Shown: positions 43,432 to 52,154 of the stretch, one piece after another
How the letters are laid out: each line of letters starts with the position of its first letter
Numbering within the stretch: position 1 is the stretch's first letter
NCBI GenBank assembly: GCA_001443495.1
Contig: LDXR01000009.1
Location: 58,022-122,021, forward strand
DNA: 64,000 nucleotides
From: a candidate division NC10 bacterium CSP1-5
GTDB lineage: Bacteria; Methylomirabilota; Methylomirabilia; Methylomirabilales; CSP1-5
Reading direction: 5' to 3'
Program-made: the position numbers and the translations under genes
The notes under the pieces: model-generated
What the model saw: the letters and a program-made list of their open reading frames with translations, nothing else
What the model was told of the DNA's origin: nothing
The model's database searches: none

Positions 43432-44218
43432 GCCCTTCGCTGAGACCCCACCGCCGGCGTCCGAGGTAGGCTTCGATGACCTTCGGGTCCTCTTGGACCT
43501 CGCTCGGGCTCCCCTCGGCGATCTTGACCCCGTGATCCAGGACGATGACGTGATCCGACACCCCCATGACCACCCGCATGTTGTGCTCGATCAGGAGGAT
43601 GGTTACGTCGTGCTCTTCCATCACGCGGCGCAGTAACCCCATCAGCGCCTGGGCCTCCGCGGGGCTCATCCCGGCGGTTGGCTCATCGAGCAGAAGGAGC
43701 TTCGGGCGAGACGCCAGCGCCCGGGCGATCTCCGCGCGGCGGCGATCGCCGTAGGCAAGATTCTTGGCGAGATCATCCTCCTGCTCCTGCAGGCCAACGA
43801 AGGCCAGAAGGTCTGCCGCCTTCTCCCAGGCCGCTCGCTCCTCCTGACGAAACCGGGAGCCGCGGGTCAAGACGTCCCAGAGACCGAGGCCGAGACGGCA
43901 GTGCATGCCGACGAGGACGTTCTCCAGGACCGTCATCTCCGGAAAGAGACGGATGTTTTGGAAGGTCCGGCAGATGCCGAGTTGTGTAATCCGATCAGGG
44001 GTCAGGCCGATGAGGGGACGCCCGTCGAAAGCGATGGTGCCCCCATCGGGCTGATACATCCCGGTAAACATGTTGAAGAGTGTCGTCTTCCCCGCTCCAT
44101 TGGGACCAATGATGGAGACGATCTTCCCCTGTGGCACCGCACAGTCCACCTCATTGACGGCAATGAGACCGCCGAAGCGCTTGGTCACTTGGTGCGCCTC
44201 AAAGAAGAGCATCGTCAT
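43424..44218 (-). CDS. livG: Branched-chain amino acid ABC transporter ATP-binding protein
   Basis: This is the second ATPase of the Liv importer. Seen: Walker A GPNGAGKTTLFN, LivG-typical GICRTFQNIRLF, signature region NLAYGDRRRAEIARAL, Walker B LLLDEPTAGMSP and EGSPSEVQEDPKVIEAYLG. Length is 264 residues. It overlaps livM by 4 bases. Confidence 0.95.
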   Translation of the reverse strand: MTMLFFEAHQVTKRFGGLIAVNEVDCAVPQGKIVSIIGPNGAGKTTLFNMFTGMYQPDGGTIAFDGRPLIGLTPDRITQLGICRTFQNIRLFPEMTVLENVLVGMHCRLGLGLWDVLTRGSRFRQEERAAWEKAADLLAFVGLQEQEDDLAKNLAYGDRRRAEIARALASRPKLLLLDEPTAGMSPAEAQALMGLLRRVMEEHDVTILLIEHNMRVVMGVSDHVIVLDHGVKIAEGSPSEVQEDPKVIEAYLGRRRWGLSEGHA

Positions 44219-45501
44219 CCCCCTCGCGTCCGACGCAGCCGTCGGGGCGGGATCATGCCCTGGGGGCGAAAAATCATCATGAGGACCAGGATGATGCCGA
44301 AGACCATCCGCTCGTACTTGGCCGGCTCAAACTGGGGTGGAAGCTGGCTAATGTTGAAAGAGCCGATGAGGGGGATATAGATTGCGGCCTCCGTATGCCG
44401 TAACGTGTTGAGCCAGATGGAGAGCTCCTTCAGGACCTGGAGATTCAGCACGGTCACCACCGTTGCCCCCAGCACGACTCCCGGGATACTTCCCATCCCA
44501 CCCAAGATCACCATCGCCAGCACCCCGATGGACTCCATAAAGGTAAAGCTCTCCGGGTTGATGTACAGTTGTTTCGCGCTGAAGAGGACACCCATCGTCC
44601 CGGCAAAGGAGGCGCCGGCGGCGAAGGCGAGGAGTTTCATCCGGACGAGGGGAACCCCCATCGCCGCCGCCGCCATCTCATCCTCGCGGATCGCCTCCCA
44701 CGCCCTCCCGATGTGGGAGTGATGCAGGCGCTGGCTGACGAGCGTGACGACGATGACAATCAGGAGAACGAGGAAGTAGAAGTAGAGGGCGTAGAGGACG
44801 GCCGGACTTGCCCGGATCCCCAAGCCCTCCAGGACCGGCAGGAAAAAGAGGGGCGGACGCTGGATCGGGGTAATGCCGATCGGGCCGTTGGTGAAGTTGA
44901 TCGGTTTGTCCAGGTTATTGACTAACACCCGGACCACTTCCCCGAACCCCAATGTCACGATGGCGAGGTAGTCTCCGCGCAGTCGGAGGACCGGCAGGCC
45001 CAGAAGGATCCCGGTGACACCTGCCACAATGACCCCCAGGAGGAGGAAGACGAAGAACCACTCCGGGGCCAGCGGAAACTGGATGAGTGATGCGGGGACG
45101 AACTGATTGGCCTGCCGGGAGCCGAAAATAGCCCACAGATAGGCGCCAACGGCGAAAAAGGCGACGTAGCCCAGATCGAGGAGCCCGGCCAGCCCCACCA
45201 CGATGTTGAGACCGAGGGCCAACACAACGAAGATCCCCACCTGAATGCCGACCTCGAGATAGTAGCCATTGATGCTCCCCAGGATGGGCAACAGGAGACC
45301 CAACGCACCCGCGGCAAAGCCGATCTTCAACGCACGGGCGATCCGCGCATGGTAGAGGATCAGGAGGGACGCCTGAAAGAGGAGAAAGGCGGGGAGGGAA
45401 CGGGGAAAGGCATAGACAAGAAAGCTGCTCAGAAGGAGAGCGACGGTGACGACCGCGGCCTGGGTGGATGGCCGGAGGAACCAGGTTCTATAGCCATCCA
45501 T
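44215..45501 (-). CDS. livM: Branched-chain amino acid ABC transporter permease (LivM)
   Basis: This inner-membrane permease has an N-terminal set of membrane helices (from about residue 14), the LivM-type segment ALGLNIVVGLAGLLDLGYVAFFAVGAY in the middle, LRLRGDYLAIVTLGFGEVVRV and the helix-rich C-terminus. The length of 428 residues includes about 80 extra N-terminal residues that form two or three added helices compared with the shortest LivM proteins. It overlaps livH by one base and livG by four. Confidence 0.93.
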   Translation of the reverse strand: MDGYRTWFLRPSTQAAVVTVALLLSSFLVYAFPRSLPAFLLFQASLLILYHARIARALKIGFAAGALGLLLPILGSINGYYLEVGIQVGIFVVLALGLNIVVGLAGLLDLGYVAFFAVGAYLWAIFGSRQANQFVPASLIQFPLAPEWFFVFLLLGVIVAGVTGILLGLPVLRLRGDYLAIVTLGFGEVVRVLVNNLDKPINFTNGPIGITPIQRPPLFFLPVLEGLGIRASPAVLYALYFYFLVLLIVIVVTLVSQRLHHSHIGRAWEAIREDEMAAAAMGVPLVRMKLLAFAAGASFAGTMGVLFSAKQLYINPESFTFMESIGVLAMVILGGMGSIPGVVLGATVVTVLNLQVLKELSIWLNTLRHTEAAIYIPLIGSFNISQLPPQFEPAKYERMVFGIILVLMMIFRPQGMIPPRRLRRTRGG

Positions 45502-46466
45502 TAGGCACGCTCCCGTACGACCTCTCCAAGGAGCCCCTGGGGCCTGAAGACGAGGATGAGGATGAGGATGCTGAACGCGAAGATGTCCTTATACTCTGCC
45601 CCGAAGGCACCTCCCGTGAGGAGAGAGAGATAGGAGGCCGCAAAGGCCTCCAAGAGCCCCAGGACTACGCCCCCGACCATGGCCCCCGGGATGTTCCCGA
45701 TCCCTCCCAACACCGCGGCGGTGAAGGCCTTGATCCCCGGGATGAAGCCGGTGTACGGGGTAATGAGACTGTATTGAATCCCGAAGAGGACCCCGGCCGC
45801 GCCTCCCATGGCTCCGCCGATCAGAAAGGTCAGGGCGATCATCCGGTCGACGTCGATCCCCATCAGGGACGCGGTGGCCTGATCCTCGGCCACCGCCCGG
45901 ATGGCCGTGCCGATCTTGGTCCGATGGACCAGGAGGTTGAGGCCGACCAGCATGAGGATGGCCGCGACGATCACCACGAGGGATTTCAGGGGGACATCCA
46001 CGAAGGCCGTCAGCTGGATCCGCTGGTCGAAAAAGGGAATGGAGGGGTATGTCAGATAAAAGGCGTTCCGCCAGAGACTCTCTCCAAACCTGATCACGTC
46101 CTGGAGGAAGAATGACACACCGATGGCAGAGATCAGGGGGACCAGGCGGGGTGCCGCCCGGAGCGGACGATACGCGACGCGCTCCACCGCCAGGGCCAGC
46201 ACCCCGCTCATCGTCATGCCGGCCAGGAGAACAAGCAGGAGCAGGAGGACGGGGTGAAGATCCTGCAAGAGCCCCCAGGCCTGCAGGGTCAACAGGACCT
46301 CCACCCCCACGAAGGCACCGGCCACAAAGATCTCACTGTGGGCAAAATTGATGAACGTGAGGACCCCGTAGACCATGGTGTAGCCCAGGGCGATCAAGGC
46401 GTACATGAAACCCAGGGCGATCCCGTCCACGAGGACCTGGGGAAAAATCGCGATGAGAATATCCAT
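45501..46466 (-). CDS. livH: Branched-chain amino acid ABC transporter permease (LivH)
   Basis: This inner-membrane permease has eight or so hydrophobic segments. Family blocks include VDGIALGFMYALIALGYTMVYGVLTFINFAHSE at the N-terminus, AVAEDQATASLMGIDVDRMIALTF in the middle (the ATPase-contact loop) and AVLGGIGNIPGAMVGG. At 321 residues it is normal. It starts 3 bases after the livK stop. Confidence 0.94.
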   Translation of the reverse strand: MDILIAIFPQVLVDGIALGFMYALIALGYTMVYGVLTFINFAHSEIFVAGAFVGVEVLLTLQAWGLLQDLHPVLLLLLVLLAGMTMSGVLALAVERVAYRPLRAAPRLVPLISAIGVSFFLQDVIRFGESLWRNAFYLTYPSIPFFDQRIQLTAFVDVPLKSLVVIVAAILMLVGLNLLVHRTKIGTAIRAVAEDQATASLMGIDVDRMIALTFLIGGAMGGAAGVLFGIQYSLITPYTGFIPGIKAFTAAVLGGIGNIPGAMVGGVVLGLLEAFAASYLSLLTGGAFGAEYKDIFAFSILILILVFRPQGLLGEVVRERA

Positions 46467-46469
46467 GCC

Positions 46470-47672
46470 CTACGGCTTCTTCAGGGGCGGTGCCTCGATC
46501 TCCAGGACCTTCACGATCTTCCCCGGATACTCCTCCTTCTCGAACTTCAGGACGAAGTACTTGGCCTTGACGGGGTCCCCCTTGCTATCAAAACGGATAT
46601 CGCCCGTGATCCCCTTGTGCTCCACTTTGCGGACCGCCGCTGCGACCTGCTCCCGAGTCGGCTTTTTTCCCTTGGCGTCCTTGATCGCCGCCTCGATGGC
46701 CTTGATCCCCACGGCCGTGGCGTCGTACGCGTACATGCTGAACGATTCTGACTCCTTTCCGAACCTCTGCTTGAAGGTCTTGACGAAGGCGGCCGCCTCG
46801 CGATAGGCCGAAGGCGGCCCGGCCACCGTCGTATAGTAGCTCCCCACCACCGCTTTGCCCGCAATCTTCGCCATCTCCGATGAATCCAGACCGTCGGGCC
46901 CCATGTAGGCCGCCTTGATCCCCTTCTCGCGCATCTGCTTCAGGATGACCGCGGCCTGATGATAGATGCCACCGAAATAGACAAGGTCAGGGTTCTTGGC
47001 CTTGACCGGGATGAGGATCGGGTCGAAGTTGGACTTCTCCTCGGTCCCCTCGTATCCCAGGACCTGGAGGCCGAGCTTCTTGGCCTCGTCCCGAAAGGCC
47101 TCGGCGACCCCCTGACCATAGAGGGTCTTGTCGTGGAGGACGTAGACTGACTTCGCCTTCAGGTCCTGTGCAGCAAAGCGGGCACCCACGGGCCCCTGCA
47201 CGTCGTCTCGGCCGCAGACGCGGTTCACATTGGCGTAATTACGGTCAGTGATCATCGGATGCGTGTTGGCAGGAGAGATCATGGTGAGGCTAACGTCGCG
47301 ATACACCTCTGAGGAGGGGAGCGCCACCCCGGAATTCCAGTGGCCGATCACGAGGAGAACGTCCGGATCCGCCAAGAAGTTCTTGGCGTTGGCCACGCCG
47401 ACTTCTGGTTTTGCCTGGTCATCGAAGGGAATGTACTGAAGAGTATACCCGAGTTTCTCAATCCGTGCCTTGCCCTCGTCCACGGCCAGCTGGGTCCCCA
47501 GTTTGATCTGCTCTCCGAGGGCCGACTGTTCTCCAGATAGGGGGCTTTGGGTCACGATCTTGATGACGGGTTTGGCCGCGTCAACCCCCCCTCTCACGAT
47601 GACCGATCCCAGGATGATCGCCGCCAACGCCGTACCGGATTGGACCCTCCTCCATTTCCACCTTCTCGCCAT
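46470..47672 (-). CDS. livK: Branched-chain amino acid ABC transporter substrate-binding protein
   Basis: This periplasmic binding protein of the Liv family has a signal peptide ending near residue 33 (GGVDAA-KP) and no lipobox. Its core shows SPLSGEQSALGEQIKLGTQLAVDE, the hinge-region VIGHWNSGVALPSSEVY and the ligand-site block YVLHDKTLYGQGVA. Relatives bind Leu/Ile/Val, but some bind amides, urea or aromatic acids, so the ligand is uncertain. It is the first gene of the livKHMGF operon. Confidence 0.92.
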   Translation of the reverse strand: MARRWKWRRVQSGTALAAIILGSVIVRGGVDAAKPVIKIVTQSPLSGEQSALGEQIKLGTQLAVDEGKARIEKLGYTLQYIPFDDQAKPEVGVANAKNFLADPDVLLVIGHWNSGVALPSSEVYRDVSLTMISPANTHPMITDRNYANVNRVCGRDDVQGPVGARFAAQDLKAKSVYVLHDKTLYGQGVAEAFRDEAKKLGLQVLGYEGTEEKSNFDPILIPVKAKNPDLVYFGGIYHQAAVILKQMREKGIKAAYMGPDGLDSSEMAKIAGKAVVGSYYTTVAGPPSAYREAAAFVKTFKQRFGKESESFSMYAYDATAVGIKAIEAAIKDAKGKKPTREQVAAAVRKVEHKGITGDIRFDSKGDPVKAKYFVLKFEKEEYPGKIVKVLEIEAPPLKKP

Positions 47673-47750
47673 AGCTCATCTCCTTTCTGCTGTCCCCCTC
47701 GATTATTGGTCCTTTGGTGGCATGAATCTATCAGACCTGTCGCCCGAATT

Positions 47751-48491
47751 TCAAGGCGTCTGTAGCCTCCCCAGCAGGTGCAGGAAAGCCCGGGTGGCCT
47801 GCCGGATATCTCGCGCTCCGACGATCGCGGAGATCACCGCGACCCCGTCCGCCCCCGCGTGGACTACCTCAGACACTCGCTCGAGCGTGATCCCGCCGAT
47901 GGCCAAGACAGGCAGTTCAACCGCCGCCTTGACGACACGGATGCCGTCCAGTCCTACAGTCGGCCTGGTCCCGGTCTTCGTGCCCGTTGGGAACACGGGA
48001 CCGAATCCGATGTAATCGGCGCCTGCCGCCTCGGCCTCCCGCGCCTCCTCCACCGAATGGGTGGAAATGCCAAGAAGCATCCCCGGATGCAGGAGGGGGC
48101 GGGCCAACCGCGCGGGAAGGTCTTCCTGCCCGAGGTGGACCCCGTCGGCCTCCGCCGCCAGCGCCACGTCGAGACGGTCATTGACAATGAAGAGCCTGCG
48201 GTGCCGGCGGCACAGTTGCCGGATGGCCACCGCCTCCCCGTAGAGCGAGCGAAGGTCCCCCCCCTTGTCCCGGAGCTGGATCATCGTTGCCCCGCCTTCG
48301 AGAGCCTGGGCCGCGACCTCACGGTGGCGGAGGCGCGCGATCTGCTCGTCGGTGATGACGCAGAGGGAATAGGGGCCTGGTGGAGCAGCGGTCGAGGGGT
48401 CCACTAGTGCCGTTCCAATTCTTCTCACCAGGTCAGAAGTGTGCGGTGCCACGTGCAGGCGAGCTGGGTTCCTTATCCGTGTGCGATGCAA
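47751..48491 (-). CDS. thiE: Thiamine-phosphate synthase
   Basis: This enzyme joins the thiazole and pyrimidine phosphates to make thiamine monophosphate. Seen: MIQLRDKGGDL, the pyrophosphate-binding FIVNDRLDVALAAEADGVHLGQEDLP, GISTHSVEEAREAEAAGADYIGFGPVFPT and IGGI near the end. The core is intact from about residue 42. The N-terminal ~30 residues of this frame are not conserved, and a GTG near 48404 may be the real start. No TPP riboswitch was found upstream. It is the last gene of the aro-efp cluster. Confidence 0.9.
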   Translation of the reverse strand: MHRTRIRNPARLHVAPHTSDLVRRIGTALVDPSTAAPPGPYSLCVITDEQIARLRHREVAAQALEGGATMIQLRDKGGDLRSLYGEAVAIRQLCRRHRRLFIVNDRLDVALAAEADGVHLGQEDLPARLARPLLHPGMLLGISTHSVEEAREAEAAGADYIGFGPVFPTGTKTGTRPTVGLDGIRVVKAAVELPVLAIGGITLERVSEVVHAGADGVAVISAIVGARDIRQATRAFLHLLGRLQTP

Positions 48492-48552
48492 TAAGCCGAA
48501 ACGGCACGAGACGGCTTCCTGCCGGTGTTCGGGGCAATACGTTGGAACGACA

Positions 48553-49110
48553 CTAGGCGCGCCCGATGTAGGTCCCCGTCCGGGTGTCGACGCGGACCCG
48601 GGTCCCCATGTCGATGAAGAGCGGAACGTGAATGACCGCCCCTGTCTCTAGCTTGGCAGGCTTGGAGCCGCCCGAGACGGTATCCCCCCGGACACCGGGC
48701 TCGGTCTCGACCACCGTGAGTTCCACGGTGATGGGTAGATCCACCCCGATCACCTCTTGGTGGTAGAAGAGGATGGTGATCTCCATCTCCTCCTTAAGAA
48801 ACGCCCCGGCGTCTCCCAACTGTTTCTCCGAGACGCCAAACTGTTCGTAGGACTCGACGTCCATACAGACATAGTCGTCACCCTGTCGATAGAGGAATTG
48901 GGCTCTCCGCTCTTCAATGGGGGCGGGGGAGAGTTTCTCATCGGGGCGAAAAGTTCGATCGGTCAGCGCCCCCGTCCTCAGATTCCGGAGTTTGGTGCGG
49001 ACCATGGCCCCGCCCTTTCCTGGTTTGTGATGCTGATACTCGACGACCAGGTACGGTGTGCCGTCCAGCTCGATCTTGGTCCCGGGCCGGAGGTCGTTAG
49101 ACACGATCAT
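48553..49110 (-). CDS. efp: Elongation factor P
   Basis: EF-P rescues ribosomes stalled at polyproline. The 185-residue protein has three beta-barrel domains: the KOW-like N-domain with the loop HHKPGKGGA carrying the Lys that is modified in many species, a middle OB domain, and the C-terminal OB domain with PGVRGDTVSGGSKPAKLETG. The ATG at 49110, 8 bases after GAGGAG, is preferred over a GTG three codons earlier. Pairing with aroQ is common. Confidence 0.95.
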   Translation of the reverse strand: MIVSNDLRPGTKIELDGTPYLVVEYQHHKPGKGGAMVRTKLRNLRTGALTDRTFRPDEKLSPAPIEERRAQFLYRQGDDYVCMDVESYEQFGVSEKQLGDAGAFLKEEMEITILFYHQEVIGVDLPITVELTVVETEPGVRGDTVSGGSKPAKLETGAVIHVPLFIDMGTRVRVDTRTGTYIGRA

Positions 49111-49142
49111 CGAGTGCACTCCTCGAGGAGGACTGGTCGGGG

Positions 49143-49592
49143 TCAGGGCCTGCGGCCCTGTTGCTTGACCACATGAATGGCTGCCTCCAAGCCGAGGAGG
49201 TAACTGAATGGCCCGAAGCCAGTGATCTGCCCCACCGCCACTGGGGAAATCAGAGAGCGATGTCGGAACGTCTCCCGAGCGTGGATGTTCGAGAGATGGA
49301 TCTCGACGACGGGAATGCCCACCCCCACCACGGCGTCCCGCAAGCTCACGCTGGTGTGGGTGAAGCCGCCGGCGTTCAGCAACACCACATCGGCCGAGCC
49401 GCGTGCCTGCTGAAGGCGGTCGATCAGGGCCCCTTCATGGTTGGACTGGAAGAATTGCACTTCGATCCCCCGTGCCTCGGCCGCTCGGCGAATCTCCTCT
49501 TCGAGTTCACTGAGGGTCACGGTGCCGTAGATCTCCGGTTCTCTCCCTCCCAGGAGATTCAGATTCGGACCGTTCAGCACAAGGACCCGCAC
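49143..49592 (-). CDS. aroQ: 3-Dehydroquinate dehydratase, type II
   Basis: This enzyme carries out the third step of the shikimate pathway. Seen: VLVLNGPNLNLLGGREPEIYG with the catalytic Tyr, SNHEGALIDRLQ, LNAGGFTHTSVSLRDA and EIHLSNIHARE. The GTG at 49592, 6 bases after GGAG, gives 149 residues, the normal size. The longer frame to 49721 is not conserved. It lies between the TPR protein and efp. Confidence 0.94.
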   Translation of the reverse strand: MRVLVLNGPNLNLLGGREPEIYGTVTLSELEEEIRRAAEARGIEVQFFQSNHEGALIDRLQQARGSADVVLLNAGGFTHTSVSLRDAVVGVGIPVVEIHLSNIHARETFRHRSLISPVAVGQITGFGPFSYLLGLEAAIHVVKQQGRRP

Positions 49593-49653
49593 GATGATCT
49601 CCTCCCGTGCACGGAAGCATTCGCGTCGAGAAACCTGAGGCGGACTCGGGACT

Positions 49654-50514
49654 TCAGGTCGCTTCCCCTCCCGCCGCGGCCTTGATCCGGCGGAAGGCAT
49701 CACGCCAGGCCTCGAGGACACCGATTGCCCCCGTCGGTTTCGCCCGCAATCTCTGGAAAGCGGCCTGCCACGCCTCGAGCAATTCGGTCCTGCCTTGTCG
49801 CCCCTCTCTCAGCCGGCGGAAGGCATCGCGCCACGCCTCGAGCAGCCTGAGCGCATCACCGCTTGCTGCAGAAGTCGGGGCCTCGGTCTTCGGTGCTCTC
49901 CTGAGATGGGTCGCGACTTCTTGGTACTTCACCTGAAGATCGGCCCGCCCCGGGGCCTCGGCCATGAGGCGCTCATAGACCTCGGCGGCGCGTTCGTAGA
50001 GTCCTTGTGCCGTATAAAGTTCCGCCAGCGTTTCGCTGGCGACGGGCTCCTTGGGGACCGTCCGGGCTTCCACGGGGGGCGGTGCGGCCCACTGTGCGTC
50101 GCCCGCGGCCTGCGCCTGGAGTCGCGCAACCGCTCCCCGAATCTGCTTATCAAAGGGGTACAGGGCGAGAGCCATCCGATAGGCCTCAAGCGCCTCCGGG
50201 ATCTCGTTCCGGGCCTCTGCGATCTGCCCAAGGAACCCGTACGCAAGCACGTTGTCCGGCGCGAACTGGGCGACTCGTTGAAAGGCCTCCCGTGCTGCGA
50301 GCAAATCCCCACTCTCGTGATGGGCCCGACCGAGCACGATGTACGCGCCGGCATATTGGGGACGGTGCCTCAGCCCCTCCCGACAGACCCGGATCGCCTC
50401 TTCGAACTTCCCTCCCATTCGGTAGGCGTCCGCCAGTTGTGCGAAAAGCGGGGAGTGAGGATCACTCGCCAGCTTGGCCTGTAACTGTTCAACATGCAGT
50501 TTTCTGGGCACCAT
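49654..50514 (-). CDS. TPR protein with three 21-residue C-terminal repeats
   Basis: The N-terminal ~200 residues contain four or five tetratricopeptide repeats (for example FEEAIRVCREGLRHRPQYA and IPEALEAYRMALALYP). After an Ala/Thr-rich hinge, residues 224-240, 245-261 and 266-282 repeat the amphipathic motif (L/V)LEAW(R/Q)(D/A)AF(R/Q)R(L/I)(R/K) with an exact 21-residue period. There is no signal peptide or membrane segment. It sits between aroB and aroQ, 14 bases after aroB, so it is co-expressed with shikimate enzymes. The function is unknown. A scaffold or adaptor role is the simplest guess. Confidence 0.85.
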   Translation of the reverse strand: MVPRKLHVEQLQAKLASDPHSPLFAQLADAYRMGGKFEEAIRVCREGLRHRPQYAGAYIVLGRAHHESGDLLAAREAFQRVAQFAPDNVLAYGFLGQIAEARNEIPEALEAYRMALALYPFDKQIRGAVARLQAQAAGDAQWAAPPPVEARTVPKEPVASETLAELYTAQGLYERAAEVYERLMAEAPGRADLQVKYQEVATHLRRAPKTEAPTSAASGDALRLLEAWRDAFRRLREGRQGRTELLEAWQAAFQRLRAKPTGAIGVLEAWRDAFRRIKAAAGGEAT

Positions 50515-50528
50515 GCGCCTCTAACGGA

Positions 50529-51605
50529 TCAGGTGGCGGACAGGCCCTCGAGGGCCTCCAGCGGGTCAAAGACAGGCGCGACTGTAACGTTCCCAAGATC
50601 TTTTGTCAAGACAAAATAGCTCATGTTATTCTTTATCTTTTTATCATATCCGATTGTTTCTTTTAATTGTTCAGGCTTGAGATTGAGAGCGGTTGGCAGC
50701 CCAATCCGCTGCAGGAGCGCCTGAAGTCTCGCAGGAATCTCTTCGTTGCAGAGTCCCACCTGGTGCGAGATCCGGGCGGCCGCCACCATACCGATCGCCA
50801 CGGCCTCCCCGTGCCTGAACGCACCGTACCCGGTCGCCGCCTCGAGGGCATGCCCGACGGTATGGCCAAAGTTCAAAACACCTCGGACCCCTTCATCCTT
50901 TTCATCCTGCTCTACGATCGCCGCCTTGATGCGGCAGGAGGTCCTCACCATGTGGATGAGTGCCTCTTCTCGCAACTCCAGAATGGTCGCCACATTCCCT
51001 TCGAGCCACTCGAAAAAGGGCTTATCCGCAATCACTCCGTACTTCACCACCTCGGCCAATCCGGCCCGAAACTCCGGGGGCGGCAGCGTGCTGAGAAGAG
51101 AGACGTCACTGAGCACAAAGCATGGCTGGTGGAAAGCCCCTACCATGTTCTTGGCCTGAGGGAGGTTCAGCCCGACCTTTCCGCCGACGCTGCTATCCAC
51201 CTGGGCCAGGAGGCTCGTCGGGATCTGGATCAGGGGAAGACCCCGCATAAATGTCGCGGCCACGTACCCCGCGAGATCCCCGATCACCCCTCCGCCAAGG
51301 GCGACGATCGGAGATCGACGGTCGAGTCCGCAGGGGAGCAGCTTCTCGTACAACGCTGCAGCAATTGTGAGACTCTTGAACTCTTCCCCATCCGGAACCT
51401 CGAGAAGGGTGAGGGCGATACCCCTCTGTTCAAAGGAGGAGAGCACCTGCTGGCCGTAGAGCTGGCCGACCACAGGATTGGTGATCAGGGCACCCCGGCC
51501 GGAAAGGTCACAAGGCCGGACAAGGCTTCCAACCTCGGGGAGGACATGCGCCCCGATGTAAATCGGATAACTGCGATCTCCGAGATTTACCGTCACGCGC
51601 TCCAT
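50529..51605 (-). CDS. aroB: 3-Dehydroquinate synthase
   Basis: This is an NAD- and zinc-dependent enzyme of the shikimate pathway. Seen: VPDGEEFKSL, the NAD-binding LGGGVIGDLAGYVAATFMRG, IPTSLLAQVDSSVGGKVGLN, the zinc ligand regions LREEALIHMVRTSCRIKA and LNFGHTVGHALEA, and GYDKK near the end. At 358 residues it is normal. The stretch coding for the last ~40 residues (50600-50690) is unusually AT-rich, unlike the rest of the gene. It is 3 bases after aroK. Confidence 0.95.
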   Translation of the reverse strand: MERVTVNLGDRSYPIYIGAHVLPEVGSLVRPCDLSGRGALITNPVVGQLYGQQVLSSFEQRGIALTLLEVPDGEEFKSLTIAAALYEKLLPCGLDRRSPIVALGGGVIGDLAGYVAATFMRGLPLIQIPTSLLAQVDSSVGGKVGLNLPQAKNMVGAFHQPCFVLSDVSLLSTLPPPEFRAGLAEVVKYGVIADKPFFEWLEGNVATILELREEALIHMVRTSCRIKAAIVEQDEKDEGVRGVLNFGHTVGHALEAATGYGAFRHGEAVAIGMVAAARISHQVGLCNEEIPARLQALLQRIGLPTALNLKPEQLKETIGYDKKIKNNMSYFVLTKDLGNVTVAPVFDPLEALEGLSAT

Positions 51606-51608
51606 CGG

Positions 51609-52139
51609 CTATCCTTTGGGGACCTTGCGGAGCTGAACCCGCGCCAGGATCCGGGCAGCCACCTCTTCGACGCTCAGATCGGTCGTGTCAATCGGCTGAC
51701 CCACGAGGGCATAGACGGAGGCACGCACTTGCATGACCTCGCGAATCCGTTCCAATCGATCCGCGTGCCAGAGCAGGGGACGGTGTTCCATGCCCTTGGT
51801 GCGCTCCAGGATTCGCTCCGGCGCTGCGGTGAGACAGATGATCTCCCCATGCGTCCTGAGCTGACGCAGATTCTCCGCGTCGACGATCGTCCCACCGCCC
51901 GTGGCGATGATGCATCCCTGGAACTGGCCGAGGCGGGACACGACCGCGCGCTCCAGCGCGCGAAACACCGGCTCACCCTGCTCCCGAAAGATGGCAGGAA
52001 TACTCAACCCCGATTCCCGTTCGATCAGCTCATCGAGATCGTAAAACGGGATCTCCAGGTGCTCCGCCAGATAGCGGCCCACCGTCGTCTTCCCCGTCCC
52101 CATCATCCCGGTGAGCACGATATTCCGCACCGCGACCAC
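51609..52139 (-). CDS. aroK: Shikimate kinase
   Basis: This enzyme phosphorylates shikimate with ATP. Seen: Walker A GMMGTGKTTVGRYLA, the shikimate-binding DLDELIERESG and FREQGEPVFRALE, and ATGGGTIVDAENL. At 176 residues it is normal. It lies between aroC and aroB. Confidence 0.95.
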   Translation of the reverse strand: MVAVRNIVLTGMMGTGKTTVGRYLAEHLEIPFYDLDELIERESGLSIPAIFREQGEPVFRALERAVVSRLGQFQGCIIATGGGTIVDAENLRQLRTHGEIICLTAAPERILERTKGMEHRPLLWHADRLERIREVMQVRASVYALVGQPIDTTDLSVEEVAARILARVQLRKVPKG

Positions 52140-52154
52140 CTCGGCGGAACCCCC

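Noticed and set aside
48492-48552. TPP riboswitch before thiE
   Set aside because: The conserved CTGAGA and ACCTGATCTGG-type blocks are absent, and thiE sits at the end of an operon.
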